Shown here piece after piece: positions 51,730-64,000 of a stretch of 64,000 bases of DNA. Every line of letters begins with the position of its first letter. The first letter of the stretch is position 1. This DNA comes from Lumbricus terrestris (lineage: Eukaryota; Annelida; Clitellata; Crassiclitellata; Lumbricidae). The notes under the pieces are model-generated. The model searched no databases. It saw only the letters and a list, made by a program, of their open reading frames with translations, and was not told the origin of the DNA. A program made the position numbers and the translations under genes. The stretch covers positions 1,645,554 through 1,709,553 of the forward strand of contig OX457040.1 of NCBI GenBank assembly GCA_949752735.1, written 5' to 3'.

Positions 51730-52735
51730 CAGGGTGGTCCAGCATAAATGTCCCGACTTTGCACGCGTATAACTTGGACAATTTTTTACATTTATTTTTA
51801 TTTAATACATCGAATTAAAGGTATTTCACTCGAGTACTATCTCTAGAAAAGTCGAACTGATAGTAGTTTAGGTTTTAATTATATGCCCTGAACAGCGCTA
51901 GCTACCATATTTTGTTGTCATTTGTGAATCAATCTGGCGCCGTTGACAGACGATTATCGCGTTCTTAATTTTACGAACTGATAAGGGGTTTAATTCGTTT
52001 GAAATGATTAACCAATTTCCTAGCAGAGGATGGAATAAACTATACCTTGAATTATCTGCTACGGAAAATTGGTGAAACAGGACTTTCTACTCGCAAACCA
52101 TGGGAATCGGTGCGCAAGGCGCTCACATCCACTAACATTGCTCGTGTGTCCGAGTAAGTTTGCAGTCAAGACAATGACCAGGGCAGGCAATACCTGCAAA
52201 TCTCCCAGGGAAATTCAGCGCAAAACAGGCAGTCTTAGAAGCACTGCATTTTATAACGTATTCGAAAAGATTATTGATCTATAGGCCTAAACTTAAAGTA
52301 ATTCGTCGACGAGAAGTCCAACAAGCTCTCCGTGCAACTCTCACGCAAAGAAACGGCTGGCAGCGTGCAAGCGTCTGAAGCAGCGCATGGCAGTGCACGG
52401 CTGTTGGCAAAATTGAAAGGACGTGGTTTTACGATGAGAAGATATTTATGGTAGGGTCCCCACAAACACCCAAATGATCGTGTCTACGCGCGTTTTAGCA
52501 AAAAAAGATAGAATTTCCCGGGGAAACGGCGTCATATTGCGTCAGTAATGAAAAAAATGGTAGCTAGCGCTTTTCCAAGTACATAATTAAAACCTAAATT
52601 AGTATCAGTTCGACTTTCTTAGAGCTAATACTCGAGTGAAATACCTTTAATTTGATGCATTAAGTATAAATAAATGTTAAAAATTGGCGAAGTTGTGCGC
52701 GGGCAAAGTCGGGACAATTATGCTGGACCACCCTG
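51730..52735. mobile_element. Tc1/mariner-type element with transposase remnants
   Basis: TA-flanked; termini CAGGGTGGTCCAGCATAA...TGCTGGACCACCCTG, with the inverted repeat continuing to CTCGAGTGAAATACCTTT. On + there are degraded pieces of a transposase: LRKIGETGLSTRKPW (helix-turn-helix region) and WFYDEKIF (first catalytic Asp). The second half of the enzyme is absent. It lies inside the right terminal block of the 4.1-kb element. Confidence 0.78.
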
Positions 52736-52839
52736 TACATACTGACATACATTATATCATTACATACATAAATACACCCTTACATACATACTTACATGCA
52801 TGCCTACATACATTCTTGCATACATACATACATAAATGC

Positions 52840-52975
52840 ATACTTACACATACATACATACATACATACATACATACATACATACATACATACATACATA
52901 CATACATACATACATACATACATACATACATACATACATACATACATACATACATACATACATACATGCATGCTG
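52840..52975 (+). repeat. (ACAT)n microsatellite
   Basis: A perfect tetranucleotide run, with degenerate flanks from 52736 to 53025. It is the inverted counterpart of 49119-49260. Confidence 0.97.
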
Positions 52976-53145
52976 CCATACATACATACGCACATACATA
53001 CTTATATAGACTACTTGCATACATACACTGGACCTAAATGTAAGCAGACGGGGGGTAATGGCAGGGGGTAATGTCCTACGGTGGTAATGGTCGGGGTTAA
53101 TGGCGGGGAGGTAATGGCAGTGGGGTAATGGGCCGGAGTGTAAAG

Positions 53146-54219
53146 TCCTAGACCCGGCTACACACGTAGCGATCTGCAATGAGTTTAGAATCCAGATTAT
53201 TCTTATCCTGACTCGAATGTGCAAGCCGGTTGCTTTAAAATAAAAAATAGGTATAATTATTTTCAGCATGTTAGGCTGCTAAGACTGTTACAATCAAGTT
53301 AGCAGCAAGTTAGATAAAATCTAAGTGGCAGAGAGTAAAGTTAACTACCATTGCAATATTCAGGTTTCCGTCAAGTCTTGCGACGTGGCTTTTGGATCAT
53401 ACATTCGATAGCCTATTGTTATGTAGGAGACTTTGTTGTTAAGTAAGTAAGTAAGAAACAAGAAGTAAGAATATTCTACATTATGCCACCAGCAAACTCA
53501 CAGTAGTTTACTGGAGAAATAAAAATTTCGTCAGAACAATCGTATTAAATCTTTATTCTATTGAGAAAGGTCGAACGGTCTACTAGGCTACCAGCAAGAG
53601 TCACGAACACAAACAGGGATAATTACATTGGTCGGACTGTGACCTTGTTCTGGCCATGGATATGACCTTTTTCAGAAATAATATACTGCATATTAATCTA
53701 TTCCGGAAGAATATGACAGTGTCTTAGGCGCAAATTGAGTGGAACACCTTCGCGGAACATCTTGATACATTGGTATCTGTTCTAAATCAGACTTTATTTT
53801 GTCGCTACAATCGGATATACAAAACTTTTTCAGGTCACTACTCAAAACGATTTAATGACCGTGATTTCGCACTTAGTTCGCAATTAGCAAGGGTAAAGTA
53901 GAGACGATTTCAAATGGCTTTGATTTCATCAGCTGGACCTATTAACTTTCCACATAATTATGGTATGAAAGCACAAGCAACGAACTGTGAGATTTCTCCG
54001 GAGTCCACTAATTTCAACATCCCGTTTGATTCGAAAGCAACAGGAAGCAATAAACGAAGACCATTAGGAAAACAAGAGCAACCAGAGGACGGTAAGACAA
54101 TAGGGTAACAAGACAAAGATAGTCTCGACAGATGAGACAATTATTGTACAACACCGCGCAAGGTCCTTCATTTCTACGGACTTAATGATAGCATCTGGTT
54201 GATCGGCGACTGGTCCAAG
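53146..54219. other. Intergenic stretch upstream of copy C
   Basis: AT-rich DNA with a short (GTAA)n run (53441-53456). No gene and no terminal repeats are visible. It should include the copy C promoter; no convincing TATA box was found. Confidence 0.45.

Positions 54220-64000
<9,781 letters not shown>

Larger units (their letters stand above)
49009..53145. mobile_element. Unclassified DNA element with compound terminal inverted repeats (4.1 kb, including a nested mariner)
   Basis: Left (49009-49490) and right (about 51440-53145) ends are inverted and made of the same blocks in the same order: ACTTTACAC, several CCATTACCCC motifs, a TTACATTTAGG block, a tetranucleotide array ((TATG)n left, (CATA)n right), then a block from CATTAGGGTGGTCG to TTTAGGACTAGCACAACG. 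The right end is opened by the element at 51730-52735. The middle (49490-51440) has only two modest frames, at 50001-50234 (77 codons) and 50561-50863 (100 codons), neither recognised. A GGCGCTATATAAAT LINE/SINE end lies at 51289. No obvious target duplication. Confidence 0.6.

Overview
This is eukaryotic, intron-rich DNA. It looks like a marine invertebrate genome, and an echinoderm or other invertebrate deuterostome is my best guess. That rests on compact exons with GT-AG introns, abundant AGGCCT-type palindromes in introns, dense microsatellites, and a very mixed repertoire of transposable elements (TEs). The taxon is inferred, not read directly.

The only host genes I can support are three head-to-tail copies, all on the + strand, of one sodium-coupled solute transporter of the SLC5 family. 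They are closest in character to the SLC5A8/A12/A6/A5 branch (monocarboxylate, vitamin or iodide symporters). Copy A (579-8230) enters from the left and shows exons 5-16. Copy B (15168-46892) is complete, with 16 exons and 681 codons. Copy C (54220-64000) shows exons 1-8 plus the first bases of exon 9 and leaves on the right. Exon boundaries and intron phases agree between copies, and introns and flanks are also clearly homologous, so this is a tandem segmental duplication. A and B are the most alike.

The rest of the window is mobile DNA. Because the paralogues align through their introns, the copy lacking an insertion serves as an internal empty-site reference, which fixes many insertion boundaries and target duplications. 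Layout: 1-8230 copy A with a LINE end and SINEs; 8231-15167 A-B spacer with three Helitrons, one (2.8 kb) carrying a GC-rich ~170-bp tandem array; 15168-18767 exons 1-4 of copy B with hAT MITEs and LINE fragments; 18773-27847 an antisense, nearly intact Ty3/gypsy LTR retrotransposon at the exon-4 splice donor; 28507-30300 a LINE carboxy-terminal domain between TAA repeats; 30888-46892 the rest of copy B, enlarged by nested elements (hAT-like > mariner-like > LINE; piggyBac-like > unclassified TIR element > hAT MITE; a fold-back Tc1); 46893-54219 B-C spacer with an unclassified 4.1-kb element with compound terminal repeats; 54220-64000 copy C with a 71-bp tandem array and another Helitron.

Most notable observations: the LTR element placed so that the donor GTAAGT is kept; a gag-pol frame open from inside the LTR through the primer-binding site; a GC rather than GT donor in copy A; a second copy of exon 9 inside an intronic SINE; the fold-back Tc1; and the compound-TIR element. 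I found no tRNA or rRNA gene, no CRISPR array and no prokaryotic features.
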